Counted from the stretch's first letter, positions 26,397 to 38,756 are shown. The stretch is 64,000 nt of DNA from Shimia litoralis (GCF_005518135.1 NZ_SULI01000002.1:1-64000); one strand, 5' to 3'. The notes: a model not told the origin generated them from the letters alone. Program-made: numbers and translations.

Positions 26397-27302
26397 TTAC
26401 CACTCTGATGGGCCTTTTTCCGCAAAGGCGTGCACCAGAAAATCAATAAATGCGCGCACTTTGGGCTGTGTGAAGCGGCCCGGGGGATACACGGCATAGA
26501 TACCTTGGGTTTCCATCGGCAGGTCAGGAATGGCATCCTCGACCAATCCTTGTTCCATGGCGTCTGCATATAGGAAACTGGGCAAATACGCGATGCCAAG
26601 GCCGGCGACGGCTGCATTCAATAACGATTGACCATCGTTCACGCTTAATGATCCAGACGTGCGCACTTGGCGTTTCTCGCCAGACGGGGCAGTGACCTTC
26701 CAAACGGCACCATTGGATTGGTTAGAATAGTGCAACAGCTTGTGATCATTTAGATCGTCAATTTTCTCGGGGCGGCCGTGTTTTTCAAAATACGCAGGGC
26801 TAGCGATCATGCGTTTTGTGGTTTCTGTCAATTTGCGCGCCCGCAGCGTGCTATCCTCCAGCTCGCCAATCCGGATGGCCATGTCGAACCCTTCGCTGAT
26901 CAACTCGACATAGCGATTGTTCAGGACCATGTTGACAGTGATGTCGGGGAATTCAGCGAGAAAGTCACCAAGCACCGGTGACAAATGGTTCACGCCAAAA
27001 TCGGTGGCAACGCTAATGCGTAACAGGCCAGAAGGCGCAGATTGCATGGATGTCACCAGCGCATCCGCCTCGCCAGCGTCGTTTAAGACACGCCGCGCCC
27101 GATCATAATAGGCAAGACCGATTTCTGTTGGGCTGACGCGCCGTGTGGTCCGGTTTAGCAACCGCGCACCCAGACGCGCCTCAAGGCTTGAGACGTGTTT
27201 GGAGACCGCGGATTTGGAAATACCCATTTTTCTGGCGGCATCTGTAAATCCACCCTGATCCACAACTGTGGCAAAGGCTTCCATTTCGGTTAGGCGGTCC
27301 AT
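26397..27302 (-). CDS. LysR family transcriptional regulator
   Basis: The 301-residue protein has the LysR helix-turn-helix at residues 5-60 (FATVVDQGGFTDAARKMGIS, KSAVSKHVSSLEARLGARLL) and a substrate-binding-like effector domain, with the CrgA/DmlR-type run HYSNQSNGAVWKV. The effector is unknown. It lies downstream of an AEC carrier gene on the same strand with a 172-base gap, which likely contains its own promoter. Confidence 0.92.
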   Translation of the reverse strand: MDRLTEMEAFATVVDQGGFTDAARKMGISKSAVSKHVSSLEARLGARLLNRTTRRVSPTEIGLAYYDRARRVLNDAGEADALVTSMQSAPSGLLRISVATDFGVNHLSPVLGDFLAEFPDITVNMVLNNRYVELISEGFDMAIRIGELEDSTLRARKLTETTKRMIASPAYFEKHGRPEKIDDLNDHKLLHYSNQSNGAVWKVTAPSGEKRQVRTSGSLSVNDGQSLLNAAVAGLGIAYLPSFLYADAMEQGLVEDAIPDLPMETQGIYAVYPPGRFTQPKVRAFIDFLVHAFAEKGPSEW

Positions 27303-27474
27303 TTTCTGCGTACCTCTTTCTCTACTCGAGGATCAGGTATCGCGGTCAAATCAGGCAGAAGCTGGGCGCGCCTCGGACAATATAAGGGTTTTCTCTGGAT
27401 CGTTTGCGGCATGGAAACAGAGAAACAATATGTGACCGGCCCCTTGGAATGTTTCGCCAGAAAGGGGGCGGGTG

Positions 27475-28386
27475 CTAAAGAAGAATCTCAATGATTGTGA
27501 TCCAAATCGGAAGAGTCACGGCGCCAAGCAACGTAGATTGTGCAACCAATGTTGCCGCCAAAGTGCGGTCTGCGCCGAACCCTGCTGCCAAGACATGGGC
27601 TGCTGACGCGGTTGGTAAGGCGGCAAACAGAACCAGCGTACTTGCGATGGGGCCTTGGATTCCAAAGGCAACACAGGCCACCAATGTGACCAAGGGCATC
27701 ACCAACAACTTGGTGGCCACAAGGATGCTGCTAAATCTGTCCATTGCAGCCAGCGCCCCCCAGTTCATGGTGGCTCCAACCGAAATCAAAGCGACGGGAA
27801 TGGCCGCCTGTGCCAAGAGCTTTAGCGGGTCCAAAAGCGGCGCAGGGATGGTCCACCCGCCAAGACCGACAATAACGCCGGATACGGATGCAATCAAAAA
27901 CGGGTTGGTGATGACCTTGGTCAGGGTGTTGCGTAAAGTTCCGCTGCCACGTGACAAGGCGGTCACGGCAAATACATTTGCCATGGGAATGGCCATACCA
28001 ACCGCGACGGCAAGCGCCCCGATGGGCGGAGAGCTTAGGGTGCCCGCCGCGACAAAGGCCAATGCAGTGTTAAAACGCCAAGCGGTTTGCCACGCACCCG
28101 CGAAATCCAAAAAGCTGTCAGGTCCATATCGACGTGACAGGTATCCGACGGTCAACCCAACCACCAAAATGGCCCATACCGCGGGACCGATCCGAAGAAT
28201 GTCTGCAATCGCAATTGGCCGTCCCGATGCCGCGACAAAAATCAACGCGGGAAACAGAATTTCGAAGTTCAGCTTGTCGAGCCCCTGCCACGCATTCACC
28301 GACAGACGATTTCTGACGGCCCCGCCCAAGATCACCATGAGAAAGCTTGGCAAAAGTCCAAGAAGAATTGTTGTGAACACGGACAT
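27475..28386 (-). CDS. AEC family transporter
   Basis: The 303-residue protein has about ten hydrophobic helices in the arrangement of the auxin-efflux-carrier/malate permease family, including GGAVRNRLSVNAWQGLDKLN near the N-terminus and SVGATMNWGAL in the second half. The substrate is probably a carboxylate or amino acid, but this is inference. It lies between fadH and a LysR gene on the same strand; the LysR protein could regulate it. Confidence 0.87.
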   Translation of the reverse strand: MSVFTTILLGLLPSFLMVILGGAVRNRLSVNAWQGLDKLNFEILFPALIFVAASGRPIAIADILRIGPAVWAILVVGLTVGYLSRRYGPDSFLDFAGAWQTAWRFNTALAFVAAGTLSSPPIGALAVAVGMAIPMANVFAVTALSRGSGTLRNTLTKVITNPFLIASVSGVIVGLGGWTIPAPLLDPLKLLAQAAIPVALISVGATMNWGALAAMDRFSSILVATKLLVMPLVTLVACVAFGIQGPIASTLVLFAALPTASAAHVLAAGFGADRTLAATLVAQSTLLGAVTLPIWITIIEILL

Positions 28387-28520
28387 AGATGGCCCCCTCG
28401 CGTTGGGTCCATCTATGCGCGCGATTACAGATTGCGCAACCGGATTATTGGTAATGCTTTGGGGGGCAGAAAGTCGGTCCCCGCCTCACACACAGGTGCA
28501 TGCATGAGGCGGAAAACGCG

Positions 28521-30704
<2,184 letters not shown>

Positions 30705-30710
30705 TTAGGT

Positions 30711-31475
30711 GTGCCGGATTATGGGGTGTTTTCGCTAGAGGGGCGCGTTGCGCTGGTCACAGGCAGCAATAGCGGGCTGGGGTTTGAGGCGGCAAAGCTT
30801 CTTGCCCAAGCAGGTGCGATTGTGTGGGTGAACGGGCGGGATGTCGATGCCACCATCGCTGCGGCTGCACGCATTTGCCAAGACGGATGCGAGGCGCATG
30901 CGCTGCCCTTTGATGTGTCTGATCCGGACGCTGTGGACGGGGCGTTTGAGCACATCAAAGCCCAGGGCGCTGGGCTTGATATATTGGTGAACAATGTGGG
31001 CCTCCGCGACCGTCGGCCGCTTGACCAGTTTACGTACGAGGATGTGCAGCGTCTGCTGGATGTCGATTTGGTGTCGCCATTTATGATGTGCCAGAAAGCG
31101 GCGAAAATGATGGAAAGTGGTGGGAGGATTGTGAACATTTCGTCGATTGCGGGGCTGATCGCCCAAGGTGGCGATGCGGCATACACGACCGCCAAGGCTG
31201 GAATAAATGGCATGACGCGCGCCATGGCCGCGGAATTGGGGCCGCACGGTATCAATGTGAACGCGGTGGCACCTGGTTTTTTCAAGACAGAGCCGAACCG
31301 TGAAGCGGTCAAAAATCCTGAAATTGCCGCACGTTTGGCGCAGTCTACGTCACTGGGGCGTTGGGGGGATCCAAAGGAGCTGGCACCGGCCATTCTTTTT
31401 CTGGCGTCACCCGCAGCGTCGTATGTGACGGGTCAGGTTCTGGCCGTAGATGGAGGCTATACAGCCCATTATTGA
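30711..31475 (+). CDS. SDR family oxidoreductase
   Basis: The 254-residue classical short-chain dehydrogenase has the cofactor motif TGSNSGLG, NNVG, a catalytic Ser at about 144 in NISSIAG, and Tyr158/Lys162 in YTTAKAG. Overall it is closest in feel to gluconate 5-dehydrogenase/3-ketoacyl reductase types, but the substrate cannot be fixed. The GTG start at 30711 has AGAGGAG 5 bases upstream. It is divergent from fadH and its stop abuts the stop of the convergent downstream gene (TGATCA). Confidence 0.9.
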   Translation: MPDYGVFSLEGRVALVTGSNSGLGFEAAKLLAQAGAIVWVNGRDVDATIAAAARICQDGCEAHALPFDVSDPDAVDGAFEHIKAQGAGLDILVNNVGLRDRRPLDQFTYEDVQRLLDVDLVSPFMMCQKAAKMMESGGRIVNISSIAGLIAQGGDAAYTTAKAGINGMTRAMAAELGPHGINVNAVAPGFFKTEPNREAVKNPEIAARLAQSTSLGRWGDPKELAPAILFLASPAASYVTGQVLAVDGGYTAHY

Positions 31476-31856
31476 TCACATTGTTTCGATGCAATGGCGG
31501 CGAAATGCGCGTTTGAGCAGATCCAGCTCGGCGCGCAACAGGTCCAGCTCTGCACGAATGTCATCGGCGAGGACTTCACCAGAAATCAGAGTGATTTTAT
31601 CCAGCAGCGTGCCTGTAACGGAATCGGCTATCAAAAACGTTTGCACACCATCTGCGATCGCTTCTGTTGGAATCGGGATGCGCATGACCCAGCGGTCATT
31701 GGCGACATCTTCTTTGAACTGCACTCCGCCAACTGCGTTTCCCAAGAACGTGACATCAATCTTGGGGGGCGTGTCGCCAGCGCCGCCATCGCGGGTTAAC
31801 CCACCTTCCCAGATACCTTCAAACAGGCGGTTTTTTGTCAGGGTCCAATCGCTCAT
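31476..31856 (-). CDS. Conserved hypothetical protein with C-terminal coiled coil, partner of DUF6478 gene
   Basis: I do not recognise a named family. The 126-residue protein begins MSDWTLTKNRLFEGIWEGGL, has a beta-rich middle, and ends in a heptad-like helix in which RAELDLL is repeated and then KRAFRRHCIETM. There is no signal peptide or membrane helix. It follows the DUF6478 gene by 12 bases on the same strand, so the two are probably co-expressed and may interact. Confidence 0.75.
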   Translation of the reverse strand: MSDWTLTKNRLFEGIWEGGLTRDGGAGDTPPKIDVTFLGNAVGGVQFKEDVANDRWVMRIPIPTEAIADGVQTFLIADSVTGTLLDKITLISGEVLADDIRAELDLLRAELDLLKRAFRRHCIETM

Positions 31857-31868
31857 GGCAGTATGTCC

Positions 31869-32642
31869 TTAGAATTCAGCGCGCGGGCGGCGACTAAAGG
31901 TCAGGTCTCGCAAAACAACCTGATTCATTTCGGGGCCCTCAAAAATAAAGTCGACCCACATCTTTTCGACGCGCTTTTCGTTCAGTTTTGAATAAGCCAA
32001 GTCGAATTCGACAGTCATTTCATCCGTGTCTAACGGGACCTCACGCACGATCTGTTCTGTGTTTGGGCCGTGTTTGATATTCAGGCGCGCAAAAATTTCC
32101 AATGGCTTTTCAAGCTCGACAATTGTGTTGAGCCGGATCAGGTGGTTCCGCTTGAGCCCGTCAACGGCTTCGAACGGAAGATCAATCGCAAGCGACAAAA
32201 ATGAGCCGTCAAACCGGAATACGTCCATGCGCAGACCAAACGGTGCGAGATCGGCCTCGCGTGTGTTTCTGAGCTGTCTCAGCGTAAGTTCGGAAACGTT
32301 ACAGTCATGGAACAGCGTGACCTCTTTGCCCAAGGTTTCATTGGTTTGCACCGCTGAGACACCAACAGTCGGAAGTGGTTCGCGCCAAACAGAGGGTCTC
32401 CAGCGCCAATCGGTGCCATGCGGGGTTGGAAAGGCAATCGACCCGACAAGAGGCAAGGCGAGACGGCTCTCGGAAACCGAAATCAGCGTATTCAGGTGTT
32501 GACGTAACTTGCGCGCCCCTGCGCGTTGACGGCGCAAGGTTGTAAGATCGGTCGTCATTGCAGATCTTGCAGATCGCGCCCAATATCGTGTCAGCCCGCG
32601 CTGATACAACCGTTGGATTATCCCGCCCAGTCCTCGCGCCAT
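31869..32642 (-). CDS. DUF6478 family protein
   Basis: The 257-residue protein resembles a family found mainly in Rhodobacterales, recognisable by LRQLRNTREADLAPFGLRMD, VFRFDGSFLSLAIDLP and LEIFARLNIKHGPNTEQIVR. A basic N-terminus (residues 1-45) leads to a beta-rich body. There is no signal peptide. The function is unknown. The ATG at 32642 has AGGGA 5 bases upstream; the frame runs on to 32894 without conserved features. It is in an operon with the 126-residue coiled-coil protein. Confidence 0.8.
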   Translation of the reverse strand: MARGLGGIIQRLYQRGLTRYWARSARSAMTTDLTTLRRQRAGARKLRQHLNTLISVSESRLALPLVGSIAFPTPHGTDWRWRPSVWREPLPTVGVSAVQTNETLGKEVTLFHDCNVSELTLRQLRNTREADLAPFGLRMDVFRFDGSFLSLAIDLPFEAVDGLKRNHLIRLNTIVELEKPLEIFARLNIKHGPNTEQIVREVPLDTDEMTVEFDLAYSKLNEKRVEKMWVDFIFEGPEMNQVVLRDLTFSRRPRAEF

Positions 32643-32842
32643 CTTGTCCCTACTTTGGTCGTTTACATGTTTCCGGAATCGAAACAATAATTGCCTGATT
32701 TTCCTATTATGTAACTGATTGGTTTCCATGAAACAAATAGGCAATTCCCGAAATGCATGCATTTTTCTGAAACTGTCTCTCTGAGTGACCACCTTGCACA
32801 GCGGGGCTAGGACATATCCGTAAAAGCCGCTAAAGCGCTGTG

Positions 32843-33724
32843 ATGAACACTTACAAGTCATACGAACGCCTTGTGGAACCGGCACGCCCAACATCAGAGC
32901 TGTGGCGCTTGGCCAGTAGCATTGTTTTGGTTGTTGTCATTTTTCTGGCGGCCAATGTGGCGTATTTCAATTTCTTGCGTGGAACACCTGATTGGCACAA
33001 TCTATCCCGCGAACTTGAAAACGGGAGCACAGCGCGCTCTGTTTTATGGATGTTGGCAAGCTTTGGCGGCTTGTTTGCCGCACTGGCGATTGCCTTGCGC
33101 GTGATGCATCGCCGCCCCATCAGCAGCCTGTTTGGGGGTTTCCCCGCGTGTTTTGCTGACTTTTGGCTGACACTACGTCTGGCCATGGTGTTGTTTGGCA
33201 TAGTCCTTATTTTGCCCTCGCCAGCGGATTTTACGCCTGAACGTGCGATGGATTTTGTGCCTTGGTTGATGCTCGCGCCAATGTCTCTTGCGGCGATTTT
33301 GTTTCAGATCACCACCGAAGAATTGGTCTTTCGCGGGTATCTGCAGAGCCAACTTGCGGCGCGTTTTTCAAGCCCTTGGGTTTGGATTGTTTTGCCGTCT
33401 GCGTTGTTTGCTGCGTTGCATTACGATCCATCCACATACGGCGAAAATGCAATCTTGGTGGCCGCGTGGGCGGGATTGTTTGGTTTGGCCGCTGCGGATT
33501 TGACGGCACGGTCTGGTAACCTTGGTCCAGCGTTGGCATTGCATTTTGCGAACAATGTAAGCGCCATCATGTTTGTGTCGACAAAAGACTACTGGGATGG
33601 TCTGGCACTTTATGTCGTGCCTTTTGGACCAAAGGACACCGAATTTGTCGCTGCCGTTTTACCTTTGGAGGGGCTTGTGATCTTATGTGGGTGGCTTGTT
33701 GCTCGGATTGCGATACGGCGCTGA
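32843..33724 (+). CDS. CPBP family intramembrane glutamic endopeptidase
   Basis: The 293-residue multi-helix membrane protein contains the CPBP (Abi/CAAX protease-like) motifs TTEELVFRGYLQSQLA (motif 1, paired Glu), a His in LFAALHYDPS (motif 2) and ALALHFANNV (motif 3). Members cut within membranes or act in bacteriocin self-immunity; its target is unknown. The ATG at 32843 directly follows an in-frame GTG. It stands alone, divergent from the DUF6478 gene and ahead of accD. Confidence 0.88.
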   Translation: MNTYKSYERLVEPARPTSELWRLASSIVLVVVIFLAANVAYFNFLRGTPDWHNLSRELENGSTARSVLWMLASFGGLFAALAIALRVMHRRPISSLFGGFPACFADFWLTLRLAMVLFGIVLILPSPADFTPERAMDFVPWLMLAPMSLAAILFQITTEELVFRGYLQSQLAARFSSPWVWIVLPSALFAALHYDPSTYGENAILVAAWAGLFGLAAADLTARSGNLGPALALHFANNVSAIMFVSTKDYWDGLALYVVPFGPKDTEFVAAVLPLEGLVILCGWLVARIAIRR

Positions 33725-33800
33725 TTGCATTTTCTGACGTAGCGTCTTATCTGACAGAAGCTGAGAGAAAAGCAGATGCATCGCAAAAAGGATTGCTCGC

Positions 33801-34778
33801 ATGAACTGGATCACGAACTATGTTCGCCCACGGATCAACTCGATCTTTTCCCGACGGGAAACTCCGGACAATTTGTGGACGAAATGTGATGAATGCGGGA
33901 CGATGCTGTTTCATCGTGAACTCTCTGCAAATCTGAACGTGTGTACGCAGTGTGACCATCACATGGCCATCACGCCGCGTGACCGTTTCACGGGCCTGTT
34001 CGATGGCGGCATCTTTACCGAGGTAGAGGTCCCTACGCCGCTTGCCGACCCGCTGCAGTTCAAAGACCAAAAGAAATATCCGGATCGCATGAAGGCGGCC
34101 CAGAAAAAAACCGCCGAGCAGGAAGCGATGCTTGTCGCCGAGGGGGACATCGGGCGTACGCCCATTGTGGCCGCCTGTCAGGACTTTTCGTTTATGGGCG
34201 GATCGATGGGCATGTATGTGGGCAATGCGATTATCGCTGCAGCACAACGTGCGGTCGAGCTTAAGCGGCCTTTGGTGCTGTTTTCAGCTGCGGGCGGCGC
34301 GCGCATGCAGGAAGGCATCTTGTCCTTGATGCAAATGCCACGAACAACTGTGGCTGTGCAGATGCTTAAGGAAGCCAACCTGCCTTACATTGTGGTGCTG
34401 ACCCACCCGACGACGGGTGGTGTGACAGCGTCATATGCCATGCTTGGCGATGTGCATATTTCTGAACCCAATGCGCTCATTTGTTTTGCGGGTCCACGCG
34501 TGATTGAACAAACTATCCGCGAGAAGCTCCCTGAGGGCTTCCAGCGCGCAGAGTATTTGCTGGATCACGGGATGCTGGATCGGGTGACGTCACGGACAGA
34601 GATGCGCGAAGAACTTATCACGATTGTGCGCATGCTGATGGGGCTTTCTCCTGCGGTCAAAGGTGATTTGCCGTCGCCCGAGGCTGTGTCAAAAGCTGAA
34701 GCTGCGGCAGAGACCCCGCCAGCACCTGACGTAAAGAAGTCAGCCAAGGCTGGTAAAAAGACGGCCAAAAAAGCGTGA
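33801..34778 (+). CDS. accD: Acetyl-CoA carboxylase carboxyltransferase subunit beta
   Basis: AccD with AccA transfers the carboxyl group from biotin to acetyl-CoA, the committed step of fatty-acid synthesis. The 325-residue protein has the N-terminal zinc ribbon with Cys29, Cys32, Cys48 and Cys51 and crotonase-fold motifs such as [19 protein letters not shown] and [19 protein letters not shown]. An Ala/Lys-rich tail ([13 protein letters not shown]) extends beyond the fold. Its stop overlaps folC by 4 bases, the usual accD-folC pairing. Confidence 0.96.
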   Translation: MNWITNYVRPRINSIFSRRETPDNLWTKCDECGTMLFHRELSANLNVCTQCDHHMAITPRDRFTGLFDGGIFTEVEVPTPLADPLQFKDQKKYPDRMKAAQKKTAEQEAMLVAEGDIGRTPIVAACQDFSFMGGSMGMYVGNAIIAAAQRAVELKRPLVLFSAAGGARMQEGILSLMQMPRTTVAVQMLKEANLPYIVVLTHPTTGGVTASYAMLGDVHISEPNALICFAGPRVIEQTIREKLPEGFQRAEYLLDHGMLDRVTSRTEMREELITIVRMLMGLSPAVKGDLPSPEAVSKAEAAAETPPAPDVKKSAKAGKKTAKKA

Positions 34779-36052
34779 GCGCGTCACCATCGTCGGATGT
34801 CGTGCTTGACCGCATGATGGCGCTGCACCCCAAGATCATTGATCTTACGCTGGATCGGGTGTGGCGTTTGCTAGACGCATTAGACAATCCGCAAGACAAT
34901 TTGCCGCCCGTCATCCATTTGGCTGGTACAAACGGCAAGGGGTCGACACAGGCGCTGATCCGCGCGGGTCTCGAGGGCATGGGCAAGTCTGTGCATGCGT
35001 ATACGTCGCCGCATCTTGCGCGGTTTCACGAGCGTATCCGGCTTGCTGGTGCGTTGATCTCTGAAGATGCCCTGACAGCCATGCTTGATGAATGTTATGT
35101 CAAGAATGACGGCGAAAATATCACCTATTTCGAAATCACAACCTGTGCGGGATTGTTGGCGTTTGCGCGCACACCCGCAGACTACACATTGCTCGAGGTC
35201 GGGCTTGGTGGGCGGTTGGATGCGACCAATGTGATTGATCAGCCCTTGATGACGGTGATTACACCAATCTCGATCGATCATGAGCAATTTCTTGGGGATA
35301 CGCTTACAAAAATTGCGACCGAAAAGGCCGGAATCATTAAGCGGGGCGTGCCCTGTGTGGTCGGGCCGCAACCCCAAGAGGCAATGGATGTTGTCGAAGC
35401 CACTGCCGCGCGGCTTGGGGCTCCGGTGTTGGCGCATGGTCAACATTGGCATGTTTCTCAAGAACGTGGACGACTGATTTTCCAAGACGAGACGGGTTTA
35501 TTGGATTTGCCTTTGCCCGCATTACTCGGGGATCATCAAATTATGAATGCAGGGGCTGCGCTTGCTGTGCTGCGATACCTTGGCGCTGATGAGGCTGCCT
35601 GCGAGGCGGCCATGACAAATGCGACTTGGGCTGCCCGAATGCAACGACTGAATACGGGTCCGTTAATCGAGTTGGCTCCCGAGACCGAGCTCTGGCTTGA
35701 TGGGGGGCATAACGCGGCTGCCGGTGTCGCTCTTGCGGCTGTGCTCGAGACTTTGCCTAAGCGGAACACACATCTCATTTGTGGGATGCTGAACACCAAG
35801 GACATCTCTGGGTATCTGGCGCCATTGGCACAACAGGCCAAAACGCTGACAGCGGTGTCTATTCCGGGCGAGGCCAATACGCTTCCTGCGGTTGAAACCG
35901 CTGCTGCGGCCCAAGGTGTAGGCCTAATCTCAAGCGTTGCAGACAGCGTGTCAGAGGCATTGGCCTCTATCGTGAAAGACGATCCGCATGCACGGGTGTT
36001 GATCTGTGGGTCGCTGTATTTGGCAGGAAATATTCTGCGGGAAAACGGCTAG
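34775..36052 (+). CDS. folC: Bifunctional folylpolyglutamate synthase/dihydrofolate synthase
   Basis: FolC adds glutamate to dihydropteroate and to folates. The 425-residue ATP-dependent Mur-ligase-like enzyme has the nucleotide loop [14 protein letters not shown], then [46 protein letters not shown] and [24 protein letters not shown] (split as runs), all standard. The GTG start overlaps accD as GTGA. Full length. Confidence 0.95.
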   Translation: MSASPSSDVVLDRMMALHPKIIDLTLDRVWRLLDALDNPQDNLPPVIHLAGTNGKGSTQALIRAGLEGMGKSVHAYTSPHLARFHERIRLAGALISEDALTAMLDECYVKNDGENITYFEITTCAGLLAFARTPADYTLLEVGLGGRLDATNVIDQPLMTVITPISIDHEQFLGDTLTKIATEKAGIIKRGVPCVVGPQPQEAMDVVEATAARLGAPVLAHGQHWHVSQERGRLIFQDETGLLDLPLPALLGDHQIMNAGAALAVLRYLGADEAACEAAMTNATWAARMQRLNTGPLIELAPETELWLDGGHNAAAGVALAAVLETLPKRNTHLICGMLNTKDISGYLAPLAQQAKTLTAVSIPGEANTLPAVETAAAAQGVGLISSVADSVSEALASIVKDDPHARVLICGSLYLAGNILRENG

Positions 36053-36188
36053 GCGAAACGGGCCGACCGAATCACCCCATTGACTGATTCGAATCATCGG
36101 GCTTATAGTCAAAGAAATTGCAGCATTCCCCAGAAGAAAAACGAATATGGGAATGTACGGCAGGTGTTCGGGACAGGCAGGCAAATAA

Positions 36189-36210
36189 GGGGGGTGCAAA
36201 AGTGCCCCCC
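36189..36210. terminator. Hairpin between convergent folC and zapE
   Basis: GGGGGG (36189-36194) pairs with CCCCCC (36205-36210), extended by weaker pairs around an AAAA loop. On the minus strand it is followed by TTATTT, so it probably ends the zapE transcript. A double GANTC palindrome, TGATTCGAATCA, lies nearby at 36085-36096. Confidence 0.6.
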
Positions 36211-36247
36211 TAAAAAATTTGTAATTTCTTAAAACAAAGTCAACCAG

Positions 36248-37315
36248 TTAGCGTGCATCTTTGCCCCAATCTTCGGCTTGCATCTCGCGCAATCGGCTGG
36301 CGGTGCGTTCGAATTCAAACGTGCCTTCACCTTCGACATATAGCATCTCGGGTTCCGCCGCCGCCGAGCAAATCAACCGTGTCTTTGCTTCGTATAGGGC
36401 GTCGATCAATGTAACGAAGCGTTTGGCTTCGTTAAAATTTGATCGAGATAGCCGTGGGATGTCTTCAAGGATCAACAGCTTGACGGCATCGGCAATCGCC
36501 AAATAGTCACCCGGACCCAGCATTGCGCCACAGAGATCAAAAAAGCGCGCGCGGGCCACGCCATTGCGAAACGCGGGAATTGTGACCTCGCGCCCCTTAA
36601 TTGTCAAAACAAGAGGGTCGGCTTTGCCACCTGTCAAATCTTGCCAAATGGCTTGGATATCGGCGCGGGCCTCGCCACCGGCCTGTACAAAATAGACCTG
36701 ATTTCCCGCCAGACGATTTTGTCGATAGTCGTTCGGGCTTGCCAGTTCCCAGACCCGCATTTGGTCTTTGAGAAGATGAATAAACGGGACAAAAAGCTGT
36801 CGGTTCAAGCCGTCTTTATAGAGATCATCGGGAATGCGGTTTGAGGTTGTGACAACAACAACGCCTGCTTCAAACAGTTTTTCGAACAGCCGACCAACGA
36901 TCATGGCATCGGTGATATCGGTAATTTGCATCTCATCGAATGCAAGAACACGTACGCTATCGGCGACAGATTGTGCGACAGGCTGGATCGCATCCTCAAC
37001 GCCATTCTGGCGTGCTTGGTGCATCGCCGTGTGAATTTCTTGCATGAATGCGTGGAAATGCACGCGTCGTGCGGGCACCTCAAGAGAGTCTACAAACAGG
37101 TCCATCAACATGGATTTACCGCGCCCGACCCCACCCCATAGGTACAGGCCCGAAATTGCCTCCGGAGTGGTTTTGCGAAACCAGGTTTTCTTAACGGGTT
37201 GGGCAACAGCTGCGCGAATTCTTTCGAACTCCGGAAGCACCGCCTCTTGGGCGTCATCCACGTGGAACTCGCCCGATGCCACCTTGGCCGCATAAATTTC
37301 TGTCAGATTCTGCAT
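36248..37315 (-). CDS. zapE: Cell division protein ZapE (AFG1-like ATPase)
   Basis: ZapE is an ATPase that acts on the FtsZ ring in E. coli; mitochondrial homologue AFG1. The 355-residue protein has Walker A GGVGRGKSMLMDLF, then the family segment RRVHFHAFMQEIHTAMH, Walker B VLAFDEMQITDITDAMI, a sensor in VVVTTSNRIPDDLYKDGLNR, and a C-terminal SRSNFNEAKRFVTLIDALYE. The ATG at 37315 has only GGAAG close by; the open frame extends to 37372. Confidence 0.93.
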   Translation of the reverse strand: MQNLTEIYAAKVASGEFHVDDAQEAVLPEFERIRAAVAQPVKKTWFRKTTPEAISGLYLWGGVGRGKSMLMDLFVDSLEVPARRVHFHAFMQEIHTAMHQARQNGVEDAIQPVAQSVADSVRVLAFDEMQITDITDAMIVGRLFEKLFEAGVVVVTTSNRIPDDLYKDGLNRQLFVPFIHLLKDQMRVWELASPNDYRQNRLAGNQVYFVQAGGEARADIQAIWQDLTGGKADPLVLTIKGREVTIPAFRNGVARARFFDLCGAMLGPGDYLAIADAVKLLILEDIPRLSRSNFNEAKRFVTLIDALYEAKTRLICSAAAEPEMLYVEGEGTFEFERTASRLREMQAEDWGKDAR

Positions 37316-37484
37316 ACTTCCGCATACAATGACTTGGGCGCAGATAAAAGTATCTTGTGGACAATCGGGCAATGCCAGGGACGTTCACGCACTCATGTGA
37401 CTTCGTGAACGGGTGGATCACGAAACTAAATTTGACCTACGGCGGCGGGGGCGACAAGGTAACCTTTGCCTTAGGAGACGCCGG

Positions 37485-38723
37485 ATGGATCAAACTCGCA
37501 GCCCCCTTATGACACCCGTCCTGTTGGTTGGGTGCGCCATCATCATGGTGTCGTTCGCGATCAGAGCCAGCTTTGGCGTGTTCCAAATCCCGATTGCCGA
37601 CGAATTCGGCTGGTTGCGGTCCGAGTTTTCACTGGCGATTGCGATCCAAAACTTGGCGTGGGGTATTGGCCAGCCAATTTTTGGAGCGTTGGCGGAAAAA
37701 ATCGGAGACCGCAAAGCAATTGTCATCGGTGCGTTTGTATACGCGTTGGGGCTGGTGTTGTCGTCTTTTGCGACCACGCCACAAGCGCATCAGGCGTATG
37801 AATGGCTGATCGGTTTTGGCATCGCTGGCACGGGGTTTGGCGTTATTCTTGCAGTGGTAGGGCGCGCAAGTTCGGATGAAAACCGATCCATGGCGCTGGC
37901 AATTGCCACGGCGGCAGGCTCTGCCGGGCAAATTTTCGGCGCGCCGCTGTCTGAATATATGCTGGGCTTCTTCTCTTGGCAGACGACATTTTTGGTGTTT
38001 GCTGCCGCAATCCTGTCGACTTTGCTTTTGCTGCCGATGATGCGCGCCCCATCAGCGTCCAAAGCTGAGATACATGAAACGTTGGGGCAAATACTGGGCA
38101 AAGCGTTTCGAGATCCGTCATACACCCTGATTTTTCTGGGGTTCTTTTCTTGCGGATATCAATTGGGGTTCATGACTGCGCATTTCCCGGCAATGATAAC
38201 CGAAATGTGTGGGGCAATTGATCCGTCTGGCGTATTGGCATCGGTGGGTGTGTCGACCACTTCGCGGTTGGGCGCGCTCGCAATATCATTGATTGGATTG
38301 GCCAACATCGCAGGAACACTTGCGGCGGGATGGGCTGGCAAGCGTTTCCCAAAGAAGTATCTTTTGGCCGGAATATATGCTGCGCGGACAGTCGTAGCCG
38401 GTACATTCATTCTGTTTCCAATCACGCCGGTTACCGTGATCATTTTCTCGATCGCTATGGGGTCGCTTTGGTTGGCCACTGTCCCGCTGACGTCGGGGTT
38501 GGTCGCGCATATTTATGGTTTGCGCTATATGGGAACCCTCTACGGTATTGTGTTTTTTAGCCACCAACTGGGAAGCTTTCTGGGCGTGTGGCTTGGGGGG
38601 CGCATGTACGATGTATTTGGAGACTACACGATGGTTTGGTGGATCGGAGTGGGCATTGGCGCCTTTAGTGCCATTGTTCACCTACCGATCCGAGAGCGTC
38701 AATTGGTGACCGCATCCGCATAA
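37485..38723 (+). CDS. MFS transporter
   Basis: The 412-residue protein has twelve predicted helices and MFS signatures: GQPIFGALAEKIGDRKAIVIG between helices 2 and 3, and a central loop around residues 190-210. It resembles the oxalate/monocarboxylate MFS group (FGVFQIPIADEFGW, ATVPLTSGLVAHIYGLRYMG). The ATG at 37485 has TTAGGAG 7 bases upstream. The substrate is unknown; it stands alone, convergent with the cyclodeaminase-like gene. Confidence 0.9.
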   Translation: MDQTRSPLMTPVLLVGCAIIMVSFAIRASFGVFQIPIADEFGWLRSEFSLAIAIQNLAWGIGQPIFGALAEKIGDRKAIVIGAFVYALGLVLSSFATTPQAHQAYEWLIGFGIAGTGFGVILAVVGRASSDENRSMALAIATAAGSAGQIFGAPLSEYMLGFFSWQTTFLVFAAAILSTLLLLPMMRAPSASKAEIHETLGQILGKAFRDPSYTLIFLGFFSCGYQLGFMTAHFPAMITEMCGAIDPSGVLASVGVSTTSRLGALAISLIGLANIAGTLAAGWAGKRFPKKYLLAGIYAARTVVAGTFILFPITPVTVIIFSIAMGSLWLATVPLTSGLVAHIYGLRYMGTLYGIVFFSHQLGSFLGVWLGGRMYDVFGDYTMVWWIGVGIGAFSAIVHLPIRERQLVTASA

Positions 38724-38756
38724 GGTTCGTCAGGTGCGGATACGGCGTTGCTGGTC

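Noticed and set aside
27491-28507. 338-codon plus-strand frame
   Set aside because: It lies wholly opposite the AEC carrier gene; composition is a Thr/Ala/Lys-rich antisense shadow without a domain.
28481-28512. CCGCCTCA...TGAGGCGG hairpin after fadH as a terminator
   Set aside because: No T-rich tail follows on the minus strand; it is mentioned with fadH only.
32643-32894. 84-residue N-terminal extension of the DUF6478 gene
   Set aside because: It has no conserved features, and a good ribosome site precedes the ATG at 32642.
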